DNA of 64,000 nucleotides, taken from positions 4,154,001 to 4,218,000 of the forward strand of contig OZ255627.1 in the NCBI GenBank assembly GCA_965276765.1. The letters are read 5' to 3'. Origin of the DNA: G965276765 sp965276765 (GTDB lineage: Bacteria; Actinomycetota; Acidimicrobiia; Acidimicrobiales; Palsa-688). Numbering within the stretch: the stretch's first letter is position 1; every line of letters begins with the position of its first letter. This document shows, piece by piece, positions 25,971 through 35,701 of the stretch. A model generated the notes under the pieces. That model had not been told where the DNA came from and did no database searches. It was given only the letters and a program-made list of their open reading frames with translations. Made by a program: the position numbers and the translations under genes.

Positions 25971-27254
25971 TCAAGGTCCGTCTCGCCGCCGGGCGAGACG
26001 CTCGGCGATGTCGGCCTCGTCACCGTGCTCGGACGGTTCGTAGTAACGAGTGCCGACCAGCTCGTCGGGAAGGTAGTCCTGCTCGACCCACCCGCGAGGA
26101 TCGTCGTGGGGATAGCGGTAGCCGACGCCGTGGCCGATGCGCTCGGCGCTGCGGTAGTGCGCATCGCGCAAATGCGGGGGGACCGGCCCTGCCGGTCGGG
26201 AACGCACGTCGTCGAGCGCCTTCCAGATACCGACGGCGCTGCGGTTGGACTTGGGAGCAGTGGCCAGGTGCACGACGGCCTGGGCCAGGTTGAGTTGCGC
26301 CTCGGGCAGGCCGACGTACTCGACCGCGTGGGCTGCGGCGCTGGCAACGAGGAGGCCGGTCGGGTCGGCCATACCGATGTCCTCGCTGGCCAGGACGACG
26401 AGGCGCCTGGCGATGAAGCGGGGATCCTCTCCCGCCACGATCATCCGGGCCAGCCAGTGCAGGCCGGCGTCGGCGTCACCACCGCGGATGCTCTTTATGA
26501 AGGCACTGATGACGTCGTAGTGGTCGTCGCGCCCCCAGGTCAGGGCCCTTGTGGTCCGGGCCCGCTCGACGTCGTCGAGGGTCACGTGCAGGTCGGCGCC
26601 GGCGATCGCAAGCGCCACCTCGAGGGTGGTCAGCAACGCCCGACCGTCGCCGTCGACGGATTCGACGATGGCATCGGCGGCCGGCTCTTCGATGGTTCCA
26701 CCCTCGACTGCGAGACCTCGATCGAGGAGTGTCCGCAGGGCCTGGCGACCCAGGGGCTCGAGGCGGAAAAGCGTGGAGCGGCTGAGCAGCGGCCCGTTCA
26801 CCTCGAAGAACGGGTTCTCCGTCGTGGCACCCACCAGGGTGAGGATGCCATCCTCGACGCTCGGCAGCAGTGCGTCCTGCTGCGACTTGCTGAAGCGGTG
26901 GACCTCGTCGAGGAGCATCACCGTCGAGACACCGTTCTCCGCCAGCCGGCGCCTCGCCTGCTCGGCCGCCTCCCTGACATCCTTGACCCCGGCGCTGACC
27001 GCGCTCAAGGACTCGAAGGCGGCGCCCACGGCCTCGGCGAGCAGGCGGGCAATCGTCGTCTTCCCCGTACCGGCCGGCCCCCACAGGATGACCGAGGTGA
27101 GCCGGCGGGCGTCCACCAGCGCCCGCAACGCCCCTCGCGGACCGAGGAGATGGTCCTGACCCACCACGTCGTCGAGGCTCACCGGCCGCAACCGGCTCGC
27201 CAGCGGACCCCGGGTGCGCAGCTGCTCCTCGAGCCCCTGCTCGAAGAGGTTCAC
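25971..27254 (-). CDS. rarA: Replication-associated recombination protein A (AAA+ ATPase)
   Basis: A 427-residue clamp-loader-like ATPase of the RarA/MgsA/WRNIP1 family that acts at stalled forks. Walker A is WGPAGTGKTTIA, Walker B is VMLLDEVHRF and sensor 1 is VGATTENP. The C-terminal half has the family segment HYDVISAFIKSIRGGDADAGLHWLARM. The GTG at 27254 gives VNLFEQGLEEQL, the family start, 22 bases after the hisS stop. Confidence 0.95.
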   Translation of the reverse strand: MNLFEQGLEEQLRTRGPLASRLRPVSLDDVVGQDHLLGPRGALRALVDARRLTSVILWGPAGTGKTTIARLLAEAVGAAFESLSAVSAGVKDVREAAEQARRRLAENGVSTVMLLDEVHRFSKSQQDALLPSVEDGILTLVGATTENPFFEVNGPLLSRSTLFRLEPLGRQALRTLLDRGLAVEGGTIEEPAADAIVESVDGDGRALLTTLEVALAIAGADLHVTLDDVERARTTRALTWGRDDHYDVISAFIKSIRGGDADAGLHWLARMIVAGEDPRFIARRLVVLASEDIGMADPTGLLVASAAAHAVEYVGLPEAQLNLAQAVVHLATAPKSNRSAVGIWKALDDVRSRPAGPVPPHLRDAHYRSAERIGHGVGYRYPHDDPRGWVEQDYLPDELVGTRYYEPSEHGDEADIAERLARRRDGP

Positions 27255-27276
27255 CGGCCCATGGGGGTCACGGCGG

Positions 27277-28626
27277 TCACGTTCTCGCCCTGATGGGTCG
27301 CAGGTCCGGCACCGGCTGGTCCGGTTCCGGTGCCTTCGCGTCGGAGCCGAGGTCCAGGTAGGCCACGAATCCCTCTCGGGCCAGCTCGTCGAGCAGCCTG
27401 GACTGATTCCGGACCCGGCGGACCAGGCGTACATCGGTATCGGCGGCGATCAGCCGCCGCTGCCAACCGACGACGATCCCGGGCTCGGCCGCAGCGTCGT
27501 AGACGATGGCGACACGCCGGCGCCCCGCGCCGAACCTCTGGGGGTCGACGAGGTCGATGATCCGCTCGAAGCCGATGGAGGATCCGCACGCCGGCACGTC
27601 TCGGCCGGCCAGGCGCCCGATCATCCCGTCGTAGCGGCCTCCGCCGGCGATCGAGCCGGACACGGAGGGATGGACGAGCTCGAAGATCGTCCCCGTGTAA
27701 TAGCCCTGACCTCGCACGAGCGTCGGGTCGGCCACCAGGCGGACGTGGGGCGCGGCCGTCGCCAGCGCGGCCCGGATGGCCATGAGGGCCTCCCCCGCCT
27801 TGGCCGCCGCCGGCGGCAGGACACCGAGGGTGGCATCGAAGGTCGCCTCGTCATTGCCGGGCCCGGTGGGGCCGGCCCTGGGGCCGGCATCCGGGCTTTC
27901 TGCGACGGGGCCGCCGGCGGCGATGACGGCCTCGAGGACCCCGACCAGGCGATCCGCTCCTCGCGCCCCACCCGCCCCCGCCCGCAGCTCGTCAGCGACC
28001 CCAGCCACCCCGATCTTGTCCAGCTTGTCGACGGCGATCAGCACGGCGGAGCGCTCGACCGGCTCCACCCCGCAGTCGTCGAGCAGCGCGAACAACACGG
28101 TGCGGTCGTTGATCCGCACCGACACACCGTCGATCCCGAGCGCGTCGACGGCGGCCGTGGTGGCGGTGATCAGCTCGACCTCGGCCAGGTTCGACGGCTC
28201 ACCGAGCACGTCGATGTCACACTGCATGAACTGCCGGTACCTGCCCTTCTGTGGGCGCTCGGCCCGCCAGACGGGAGCGATCTGAATCGACCTGAACACC
28301 TCGGGAAGCTGCGCGCTGTGAGTCGCGTAGAAGCGGCTGAGGGGCACGGTGAGATCGAACCGCAGACCGAGATCGGCGGCGTCGAGCGGAGCCAGGGCGG
28401 CGTCGGGATCGAGGCCCCGCTTGAGAATCTTGAAGATGAGCTTCCCGTTGTCGCCGTCATCGCCCGACTGAAGGCGGCCGAGATCCTCCGCGACCGGTGT
28501 CTCGATCTCCCGGTAGCCGTAGGAAGAGAACGTGGAGCGGATGCTGGTGGCGACGCCGACACGGATCGCCTTGTCGGCGGGCAGGAAGTCGCGCATCCCA
28601 CGCGGCGGCTGGACAGCAGAAGGCAC
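27277..28626 (-). CDS. hisS: Histidyl-tRNA synthetase
   Basis: Charges tRNA-His. 449 residues, class IIa. It begins PRGMRDFLP. Motif 2 covers APVWRAERPQKGRYRQF. The His-A loops are RGQGYYTGTIFE and GGRYDGMIG, motif 3 is SSIGFERI, and a C-terminal anticodon-binding domain follows. An inserted Gly/Ala/Pro loop sits near residues 225-265. Confidence 0.96.
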   Translation of the reverse strand: MPSAVQPPRGMRDFLPADKAIRVGVATSIRSTFSSYGYREIETPVAEDLGRLQSGDDGDNGKLIFKILKRGLDPDAALAPLDAADLGLRFDLTVPLSRFYATHSAQLPEVFRSIQIAPVWRAERPQKGRYRQFMQCDIDVLGEPSNLAEVELITATTAAVDALGIDGVSVRINDRTVLFALLDDCGVEPVERSAVLIAVDKLDKIGVAGVADELRAGAGGARGADRLVGVLEAVIAAGGPVAESPDAGPRAGPTGPGNDEATFDATLGVLPPAAAKAGEALMAIRAALATAAPHVRLVADPTLVRGQGYYTGTIFELVHPSVSGSIAGGGRYDGMIGRLAGRDVPACGSSIGFERIIDLVDPQRFGAGRRRVAIVYDAAAEPGIVVGWQRRLIAADTDVRLVRRVRNQSRLLDELAREGFVAYLDLGSDAKAPEPDQPVPDLRPIRART

Positions 28627-28713
28627 GCCGCGACGTTATCCGTGCCCGCGGGCGGGGCCATCCGGCTTCCCCCCTTGGGCCGTCACGCGCCGGGCCGGAC
28701 GCCGGCCGACGCG

Positions 28714-28743
28714 CCTCTAGGACACCTGCCTCTAGGACACCTG
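28714..28743. repeat. 15-bp exact tandem duplication at a stop codon
   Basis: CCTCTAGGACACCTG occurs twice back to back (28714-28728 and 28729-28743). On the minus strand each copy contains TAG in the frame of the 63-residue gene, so the duplication adds a second stop. Confidence 0.9.
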
Positions 28744-28923
28744 CGGCGGCTCTTTGGAACGTCCCGGACCCTCGGCCGGGTGGGGGTCGGGCCGGCCGGG
28801 CGGCACCGGACGAGACGCCAGGTACGCCTCGGTCTCCTCGACCAGGCGAGCGGCCGACGACGCCACGGCGCGGCGCTCCCGGCGCCAGCGAACCAACTCC
28901 ACGACACCGTGGGTCCACAGCAT
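28732..28923 (-). CDS. Small hypothetical protein, 63 residues
   Basis: Starts with an ATG preceded by GGGGGGAG at a good distance, which supports real translation. The protein is a basic amphipathic helix (VVELVRWRRERRAVASSAARLVEETEAYL) followed by a Pro-rich tail. Function not recognised. It lies between the rsh and hisS genes. Its stop codon sits in a 15-bp tandem duplication (28714-28743). Confidence 0.5.
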   Translation of the reverse strand: MLWTHGVVELVRWRRERRAVASSAARLVEETEAYLASRPVPPGRPDPHPAEGPGRSKEPPQVS

Positions 28924-28993
28924 GTCTGTCTCCCCCCAGAAGAACACTGTCAACGAATCTATCGCCCTCGCTGGGTCGGCGCCAAGAACCGGG

Positions 28994-31228
28994 TCAGTTG
29001 CCCTTGTTGGGAAGCACCCGGTAGGCGTCGTAGACGCTGTCGAGGCGCTTGATGGACGTGAGCACCGAGTCGAGATGGGCGGGGTCGGCCAGCTCGAACT
29101 CGAAGCGCATCCGGCTGACACGGTCGGCGCCGGTCAGCGTCTCGCTGCGAAGGATGTTGAGGTGATGGTCGGAGAAGACCTTCCACACGTCGACACCGAG
29201 GCGGGTCCTGTCGAGGGCTTTGAGCTCAACGGCGGCGGCAAAGGCGCCGGCCTTCTCCCTGTCCCACTCGACCTCGATGAGCCGTCCGACTTCGTCGGCG
29301 GCGAGCGCCGAGGCGTTGGGGCAGTCGCTGCGGTGCACGCTCACGCCGCGGCCCCGGGTCACGAACCCCATGATCTCGTCGCCTGGAACCGGCGTGCAGC
29401 AGCGGGAGAGCCGGACCATGACGTCGTCGAGTCCCTCGACGTGGACGCCCTGGCGGGGAACACGACGGGGCCTGCGGGCCGTCGCCGGAACCTGGACCTC
29501 CTGGTCTCCCTCGTGCAGATCGCGCGCCAGGCGCTGCGAGATCGACTGGGCCGACACGTGCCCCTCGCCGATGGCGGCGTGTAAGGCGTCGAGATCGGCG
29601 TAGTTCATGGACTGGGCCACCTCGACGAGCAGTGGCGAAGACGACAGCTTCTGGACGGGCAGGCCCTCCTTGCGCAGGGCCTTGGTCAGCTCGTCACGCC
29701 CCGACTCGATGGCGTCCTCGCGCCGCTCCCGACTGAACCACTGGCGGATCTTGGCCTTGGCCCTCGGAGTCACGACGATCTTCAGCCAGTCGCGGCTCGG
29801 TCCGGCCGACGGCACCTTGGAGGTGAAGATCTCGACGCTGTCGCCTGAGCTGAGCTCGGAATCGAGGGGAACGAGCCGGCCGTTGATGCGCGCCCCGATG
29901 CAGCGGTGCCCGATCTCGGTGTGGATGCTGTAGGCGAAGTCGACCGGGGTGGCGTGGACCGGGAGGGTCATGACGTCGCCCTTGGGCGTGAAAACGAACA
30001 CCTCGTCGGTCTCGAGGTCGAGCTTCAGGGTCTCGAGGAACTCGACCGGGTCGGTGCTCTCCGTCGACCAGTCGACGATCCGCGTCAACCAGGCGATGTC
30101 GGATGCTGTCGCCTTCTCCTTGTAGCCCCAGTGGGCGGCGATCCCCCGCTCGGCCCTGTTGTGCATCTCGAGGGTCCTGATCTGGGCCTCGACCGGCTTG
30201 CCCTGGGGGCCGACAACGGTGGTGTGGATCGACTGGTACAGGTTGAACTTCGGGGTGTTGATGTAGTCCTTGAAGCGGCCCTGGACCGGGGTCCACGCCC
30301 CGTGGATGGCCCCGAGTGCGGCCCAGCAGTCCTTCACCGACTCGACGAGGATGCGCACGCCGAGGAGGTCGTAGATCTCGTCGAACTCCTTGCCCTTGAC
30401 GACCATCTTCTCGTAGATGGAGTAGAGGTGCTTGGGGCGGCCGGTCACCTGTCCGTCGATCCTGGCCGCGGCGAGGCGCTCGTTGATCTGGTCGACGACC
30501 TGGGCCAGGTACAGCTCGCGCTCGGGGGCGCGGGTGGCGACCATCTGCTCGATCTCCGCGTACCGGCGGGGATGGAGGGCGGCGAAGGCCAGGTCCTCGA
30601 GCTGCCACTTCAGGTCCTGGATCCCGAAGCGGTGGGCGAGCGGCGCGTAGATGTCGAGGGTCTCGTGGGCGGTGCGCTTCTGCTTCCACTCCGGCATGGC
30701 GGCGATGGTCAGCATGTTGTGGAGGCGGTCGGCCAGCTTGATCAGCAGGACCCTGGGGTCCTTGGCCATGGCGACGAGCATCTTGCGCATGGTGGCGGCT
30801 TGCTGCGCCTGCTTGGAGTCGAAGCGCAACCGGTCCAGCTTGGTGACCCCGTCGACGATGGCCGTGACGACGGGGCCGAAGCCGGCCTCGACCTCGCCGA
30901 GGGTGAGAGCGGTGTCCTCGACGGCGTCGTGAAGCAGAGCCGAAGCGATGGTGATGTCATCGAGCCCGAGGCCGGCGAGGATGGTCGCGACGGCGAGCGG
31001 GTGGGAGATGTAGGCCTCGCCCGAGGAGCGCAACTGGCCGTCGTGGGCCTTGGCCGCCACCTCGTAGGCCGAGACGAGCAGCCCGGTGTCCGACCTCGGA
31101 TGGCGGACCTTGTAGGCGCTCAGCAGGGGCGTGAGGGCGTCGGCGGTCTGGACCTGCCGGCGCCACGGCAGCACCCGTTCGACGGTGGCGACGGCCCTCC
31201 CCCGCGAGACGCCCTCGACCTTGCTCAC
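28994..31228 (-). CDS. relA: Bifunctional (p)ppGpp synthetase / hydrolase (RSH)
   Basis: A 744-residue long RSH enzyme controlling the stringent response. The hydrolase HD domain is intact: His100-Asp101 and the ED of HDAVEDTALT. The synthetase domain (about 250-360) has VRILVESVKDCW and RFKDYINTPKFNLYQSIHTT. A TGS domain (FVFTPKGDVMTLP) and a C-terminal ACT region (about 660-740) follow. Its downstream partner in the cluster is hisS; apt lies immediately upstream, linking it to purine salvage. Confidence 0.96.
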   Translation of the reverse strand: MSKVEGVSRGRAVATVERVLPWRRQVQTADALTPLLSAYKVRHPRSDTGLLVSAYEVAAKAHDGQLRSSGEAYISHPLAVATILAGLGLDDITIASALLHDAVEDTALTLGEVEAGFGPVVTAIVDGVTKLDRLRFDSKQAQQAATMRKMLVAMAKDPRVLLIKLADRLHNMLTIAAMPEWKQKRTAHETLDIYAPLAHRFGIQDLKWQLEDLAFAALHPRRYAEIEQMVATRAPERELYLAQVVDQINERLAAARIDGQVTGRPKHLYSIYEKMVVKGKEFDEIYDLLGVRILVESVKDCWAALGAIHGAWTPVQGRFKDYINTPKFNLYQSIHTTVVGPQGKPVEAQIRTLEMHNRAERGIAAHWGYKEKATASDIAWLTRIVDWSTESTDPVEFLETLKLDLETDEVFVFTPKGDVMTLPVHATPVDFAYSIHTEIGHRCIGARINGRLVPLDSELSSGDSVEIFTSKVPSAGPSRDWLKIVVTPRAKAKIRQWFSRERREDAIESGRDELTKALRKEGLPVQKLSSSPLLVEVAQSMNYADLDALHAAIGEGHVSAQSISQRLARDLHEGDQEVQVPATARRPRRVPRQGVHVEGLDDVMVRLSRCCTPVPGDEIMGFVTRGRGVSVHRSDCPNASALAADEVGRLIEVEWDREKAGAFAAAVELKALDRTRLGVDVWKVFSDHHLNILRSETLTGADRVSRMRFEFELADPAHLDSVLTSIKRLDSVYDAYRVLPNKGN

Positions 31229-31264
31229 CGTCGACCTCCTCTCACGCTCGTACGGGCACGTGGT

Positions 31265-31816
31265 TCACGCTAGCGATCCTCGCTCGTCTTGATAGGTGAT
31301 CAGGGAAACAACCGGGACGTCGCCGAGCTTCCCGCGGCCACCGAGGAACGCCAGTTCGAGCAGGCAGGCGAAGCCGACGGTGGTGGCACCGAGGCGGGCC
31401 ACGAGCCGGGTCGCCGCCGACGCCGTGCCTCCGGTCGCGAGGACGTCGTCGACGACGAGGACCCGCTCGCCGGGCGCGAGGGCGTCGGCGTGGATCTCGA
31501 GGCGGTCATCGCCGTACTCGAGGGTGTAGGGCTCGGACTCCACCCGCCATGGGAGCTTGCCGGCCTTTCGCAACGGCACGAAGCCGGCGCCGAGGCGGAG
31601 AGCGACGGGGGCGGCGACGATGAACCCCCTGGCCTCGACACCGAGCACCTTGTCGATGTGCCGGCCGGCGAAGGCGGCGCTGAGGGCCTCCACGCAGCGC
31701 TCGAAGGCATCGCCGTCTCCGAGCAGTGGAGTGATGTCCTTGAAGACGACGCCTTCTTTGGGAAAGTCCTCGACGTCGCGGATCAGGTCCTCGAGGGGGC
31801 GAGTGTCCGGCGTCAT
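31265..31816 (-). CDS. apt: Adenine phosphoribosyltransferase
   Basis: Salvages adenine to AMP with PRPP. 183 residues. It shows the N-terminal DFPKEGVVFKDITPLL, the hydrophobic GVEARGFIVAAPVALRLG segment, RKAGKLPW and the PRPP loop VLVVDDVLATGGTASAA. It sits between secF and rsh, the common actinobacterial secDF-apt-relA order. Confidence 0.95.
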   Translation of the reverse strand: MTPDTRPLEDLIRDVEDFPKEGVVFKDITPLLGDGDAFERCVEALSAAFAGRHIDKVLGVEARGFIVAAPVALRLGAGFVPLRKAGKLPWRVESEPYTLEYGDDRLEIHADALAPGERVLVVDDVLATGGTASAATRLVARLGATTVGFACLLELAFLGGRGKLGDVPVVSLITYQDERGSLA

Positions 31817-31844
31817 CCGCTCAAGCTAGCGGCCCTCGCCCCGG

Positions 31845-33344
31845 TCAGCGCTTCTTGGTCTTCTTGCGGGGACGGGGCGGTGGCCGGTTGGACCGCGGCG
31901 GGACGGCCGTACTGCGTCCGGGGTTATCGGGAGCCCGGTCGGGTTCTTCGGACTCCTGGCCGTCGGATGGGGCGGCGGGTGCGGTCGTCTGGTTCCCCGA
32001 TCCGAGCGGGGCCCGTCCTTCGCCTCCCGCCGGCCGCCTGGAGGTCGGGCCCGATGGCCGCCGGGCCTGTCCCGTCCCGGTGCTTGCGCCCGGGCCTGCC
32101 ACCTCGCCGCCACCGGACGCCGCCGGGCCGGCCGGCGCCGAGCTTGGCGAGCTCCTCGTCGAAGGCTCCGCTACCACCGGGCTCGTCACGTCGTCGTCGC
32201 TCGGGTCGCCGCCACCGTTGCGTTCCGGTCCCGTGGCGCTCGCGGCCGGGGCCGACCGGCCGGGTCGGCGTGGGGGTCGGGCCGATCGCCTGGCGCCGCC
32301 GCCGCCACTGCGGCCACCACCGCCGCTGACACCGACACCGGCCAACGCCGGCGTGACCTTGCCGGCCGCCGGCAGGTTGGCGATACGCCGGCGGATCTCG
32401 CGGTAGCGCGGCTCGCGCTCCTTCAGCAGGCCGAGCAGCGGGGAGGCGATGAAGATCGACGAGTAGGCGCCGGTGGTGAGGCCGATGAACAGGGCCAGGC
32501 CGAAGTCGTCGAGGGTGGTGGCACCGAGGAGACCGGCGCCGATCACGAGGATCGAGAGGATGGGGATGATGGCGACGAAGGAGGTGTTGAGCGAGCGGGC
32601 CAGCACCTGGTTCATCGACACGTTGACCATGTCGGTATAGGTCTGGCGGTTCGACGAGGCCAGGCTCTTGGTGTTCTCCTCGACCTTGTCGAACACGACG
32701 ATGGTGTCGTAGAGGGAGTACCCGAGGATGGTGAGGAAGGCGATCACCGTGTCGGGGCTGACCTGGAAGCCCGACAGGGAGTAGATGCCGACGGTGACCA
32801 GGATGTCGTGGAGGAGCGCGACGAGGGCGGCGATGGCCATCTTGCCCTCGAAGCGAAACCAGATGTAGAGGCTCACGACCACGAGGAAGATGATCACGGC
32901 CTTGACGGCCTTGCTGGTGATGTTGGCGCCCCACGACGCGCCGATGCTGTTCACCGCGACGTTGTTGGCCGACGTGTGGGCCATGGTGGCGAGGGAGGTC
33001 TTCACGCCGGTGACGACGTTGCCGTTGTTGCTCGCCTTGGTGCCCGCCTGGACCTTGATCGTCCGCTGGTTGGTCTGCTGGTTGGTCTGGACCTCGATCT
33101 GGGTCTGCAGGCCGGGGGCGGCCTTGTTGACGGCCTGTTGGGCCTGGGCGACGGTGGCCGACGTGGGCACCTGCCAGATGGTGCCCCCCTTGAAGTCGAC
33201 GGAGAAGTTGACGCCGCGGATCCCGAGGGAGATCAGCCCGATCAGGATCACTGTCGCCGAGAGAGCAAACCAACGCCGCCATTGGCCGGCGAAGTCGACG
33301 TGGGTCTCGCCACGAAACAGCCGGCCGAAGGGGTTGGCGCTCAT
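31845..33344 (-). CDS. secF: Protein translocase subunit SecF with long low-complexity tail
   Basis: Partner of SecD, a proton-driven motor that aids late export through SecYEG. About 499 residues. The first membrane helix is followed by FSVDFKGGTIWQV, and the RND-like membrane core has FLTILGYSLYDTIVVFDKVEEN. The core ends near residue 310; the final ~180 residues are Gly/Ser/Pro/Arg-rich and predicted disordered in the cytoplasm. The start ATG at 33344 lies 4 bases after the secD stop. Confidence 0.95.
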   Translation of the reverse strand: MSANPFGRLFRGETHVDFAGQWRRWFALSATVILIGLISLGIRGVNFSVDFKGGTIWQVPTSATVAQAQQAVNKAAPGLQTQIEVQTNQQTNQRTIKVQAGTKASNNGNVVTGVKTSLATMAHTSANNVAVNSIGASWGANITSKAVKAVIIFLVVVSLYIWFRFEGKMAIAALVALLHDILVTVGIYSLSGFQVSPDTVIAFLTILGYSLYDTIVVFDKVEENTKSLASSNRQTYTDMVNVSMNQVLARSLNTSFVAIIPILSILVIGAGLLGATTLDDFGLALFIGLTTGAYSSIFIASPLLGLLKEREPRYREIRRRIANLPAAGKVTPALAGVGVSGGGGRSGGGGARRSARPPRRPGRSAPAASATGPERNGGGDPSDDDVTSPVVAEPSTRSSPSSAPAGPAASGGGEVAGPGASTGTGQARRPSGPTSRRPAGGEGRAPLGSGNQTTAPAAPSDGQESEEPDRAPDNPGRSTAVPPRSNRPPPRPRKKTKKR

Positions 33345-33348
33345 CGGC

Positions 33349-35004
33349 TCAGACCCCGCTCGTCGACGGGGCGCCAAGCCCTCGGGCGATGCCGAGGAAG
33401 CGGGTCTCTGATGTGGTGCGGCGCCGGCCGAGCAGGATGACGATGGGGCGGATGAAGAAGTAGGCGGTGAACACGTCGAGCAGGGTCGAAAGGCCGAGGG
33501 TGAAGGCAAACCCCTTCACGTCGCCGACGGTGAACAGGTACAGGATGAGCGCGGCCATGAACGACACCAGGTCGGCGGTCAGAACGGTCCGGAAGGCGCG
33601 TGAAAACCCCCGCTCGACCGACGAGCGAATCGTCTGACCTTTTCTGACCTCGTCCTTGAGCCGCTCGAAGTAGACCACGTACGAGTCGACGGTGATGCCG
33701 ATCGACACGATGATCCCCGTGACCCCCGAGAGGGTGAGGGCCAGGCTGGCGGTGTAGCTCAGCTCGGTGAGGATGGCGTAGAGCAGCGAACCGCCCACCA
33801 GGAGGCCGAGCACGACGACGAGGCCGAGGGCCCGGTAGTAGGCGATCATGTACAGCAACACGAGCACGACCCCGCCCAGGCCGGCGAGCAGCCCGGCCCG
33901 CAGCGACGCATGCCCGAGAGTGGCGGACACGGTGCTGACGCTGCTCTTGTTGAAGCGCACCGGGAGGGACCCGTAGTTGAGCTCGAGGGCCAGGTTGGTG
34001 GCCTGGCTCTGGGTGAACGAACCGGTGATCTGGACCGAGCCGGCGAAGCTGGCGTTGTCGATGGTCGGCACCGACTCGACCTGGCCGTCGAGCTCTATGG
34101 CTTCCCTGGCCCCATAGCTGTTGGGGCTCTGGACGCGCACGGCGTTGCGAACCGCGGCGATCTTGTTGAACTCGGTGTTGCCGGTGCCCGTCAGCTTGGC
34201 CTCGACCGAGTACTGGCCGGAGTTGGACGTCGACTGCTGGGCCTGGGCGCTGGCGATGATCTTGCCGGTGGTGTCGGCGGGGCCGAGGACCCAGCGCCCG
34301 TTGCTGGTCCCCGATGCGCCCGATCCGGGCGCCGCCGGCAGGATGACGGTGTTGTGCTGGTAGTCGGAGTCCGGGTTCGTGTTCGGGATCGAGGCGGCGC
34401 TGGCCGAGCTGCACGCCTTGGTGGCGAGAGCCGCGGTCTTGTCCTTGGACGGCGCCGTTGTGGTCGATGGAGCGGTGGTCGATGGGCTCGCCGGTGTGGT
34501 CGTGGGCGACGTGCTCGAAGCGAGCATGATGGACTCATGGCCTGTGCCCGCGGTCGCGGCCGTGGTGTTGGCCGTCTTGGGTGTGCTCGTCTTCGTCGTC
34601 GACCGGGACGAGCCCGGGGTCGTGGTCGTCGTGGTGGGCTTGGCGTAGGCAGGGGCGAAGCAGGTCACCGGACGGAAGAAGAGCTGGGCCGTCTGGCCGA
34701 TCGCCTTCAGCGCCGACGTCTGGTTCTTGATGCCTGGCAGCTCGACCACCAGGTCGCGACCCTGGCGCTGGACGGTCGAGTTGGCCACGCCGAGGCCGTT
34801 GACGCGCCGGTCGATGATGTTGACGGCTTGGTTCAGGGTGGCGTCGGTCGGGTGGCCCTGCGGCGAGAGCACGACCTCGACGCCGCCCCTGAGGTCGAGG
34901 CCGAGCAGCGGAGCCCGGCCGATGATGAGGGTGGCGCCGATGGCGACGACCGCCACCAGGATGATGCCCGCGAGCGAGGCCGTCAGGCTCCGCCGGCGCT
35001 TCAC
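33349..35004 (-). CDS. secD: Protein translocase subunit SecD
   Basis: A 551-residue membrane protein with six predicted helices. The N-terminal LGLDLRGGVEVVL motif, the periplasmic-type P1 domain, and the membrane segments TVDSYVVYFERLKDE and LTADLVSFMAALILYLFTVG are recognisable. A Thr/Ser-rich insertion of about 80 residues near 120-200 enlarges the extracytoplasmic domain. It is directly adjacent to yajC and 4 bases before secF. Confidence 0.96.
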   Translation of the reverse strand: MKRRRSLTASLAGIILVAVVAIGATLIIGRAPLLGLDLRGGVEVVLSPQGHPTDATLNQAVNIIDRRVNGLGVANSTVQRQGRDLVVELPGIKNQTSALKAIGQTAQLFFRPVTCFAPAYAKPTTTTTTPGSSRSTTKTSTPKTANTTAATAGTGHESIMLASSTSPTTTPASPSTTAPSTTTAPSKDKTAALATKACSSASAASIPNTNPDSDYQHNTVILPAAPGSGASGTSNGRWVLGPADTTGKIIASAQAQQSTSNSGQYSVEAKLTGTGNTEFNKIAAVRNAVRVQSPNSYGAREAIELDGQVESVPTIDNASFAGSVQITGSFTQSQATNLALELNYGSLPVRFNKSSVSTVSATLGHASLRAGLLAGLGGVVLVLLYMIAYYRALGLVVVLGLLVGGSLLYAILTELSYTASLALTLSGVTGIIVSIGITVDSYVVYFERLKDEVRKGQTIRSSVERGFSRAFRTVLTADLVSFMAALILYLFTVGDVKGFAFTLGLSTLLDVFTAYFFIRPIVILLGRRRTTSETRFLGIARGLGAPSTSGV

Positions 35005-35661
35005 TCAGCGATCCCCGCTCGACCCGCCAGCGGAGCCCCCGGGCTCCCGGTCGTGGCCGTCGTGGCCGAGCTCGCCGTCGGCCTCACCGGCCGGCTCGCC
35101 GCCGGTCTGACCTTCGCTGGTATCGCCGCCGCTGATCTCATGGGTGCCGCCCGCTCCGCCGTCCGTGGCCTGGGTGTCGCCACTGTCGGGCGCTTCGGCC
35201 GGTGTCTCGTACCCCCCGGGGGGCCGGTAGCCGCGTGTGGCGCCGTCGTCGGCCGGGTCCTCGTCGTAGTTCTCGTACGCAGTCTCGTCCTCGTAGGCGT
35301 CGTCATCGACGGTCGATGCGGCCGAGCTCTGCGGTGCCCCCTTGACCGCCGTCCTCAGGTTGATGGCCCGGCGCCAAAACGTGAGCGTGCTCCCCGGCGA
35401 GACCTCGACGGAGATCTCGTCACCGGCGATGGCCGTCACGGTGCCGAGGATTCCACCGGCCGAGATGACCTCGTCGCCGACCGAAAGATTGGTCGAAGAG
35501 GTCTGCTGCTGGCGGGCGCGCTTGCTGCGGGGCCTGAGGAAGAGAAAGTACGCCGCCGCGAACAGCACGACGATGATGATGAGCGGAAAGGTCGAACTGC
35601 TCGACGACTTGGTGGTCGTCTTGGCAGCAAGAGCGGCTTGGAGGAGGAGGAGGTGGGGCAT
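35005..35661 (-). CDS. yajC: Preprotein translocase subunit YajC with acidic tail
   Basis: Single-pass membrane accessory subunit of the SecDF complex. 218 residues, about twice the usual length. The helix FPLIIIVVLFAAAYFLFLRP is followed by the conserved NLSVGDEVISAGGILGTV. Residues 110-218 form an acidic, Gly/Asp/Glu-rich tail without recognisable fold. It directly abuts secD. Confidence 0.93.
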   Translation of the reverse strand: MPHLLLLQAALAAKTTTKSSSSSTFPLIIIVVLFAAAYFLFLRPRSKRARQQQTSSTNLSVGDEVISAGGILGTVTAIAGDEISVEVSPGSTLTFWRRAINLRTAVKGAPQSSAASTVDDDAYEDETAYENYDEDPADDGATRGYRPPGGYETPAEAPDSGDTQATDGGAGGTHEISGGDTSEGQTGGEPAGEADGELGHDGHDREPGGSAGGSSGDR

Positions 35662-35701
35662 ATGGGTGGGGGCCGCGCCCAGCGAGGCGGGCCGAGGAAC
35701 C

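Noticed and set aside
31300..31312. A further copy of the GAAACAAC repeat in apt
   Set aside because: Only the short core matches and it is coding sequence for the conserved C-terminus of Apt.
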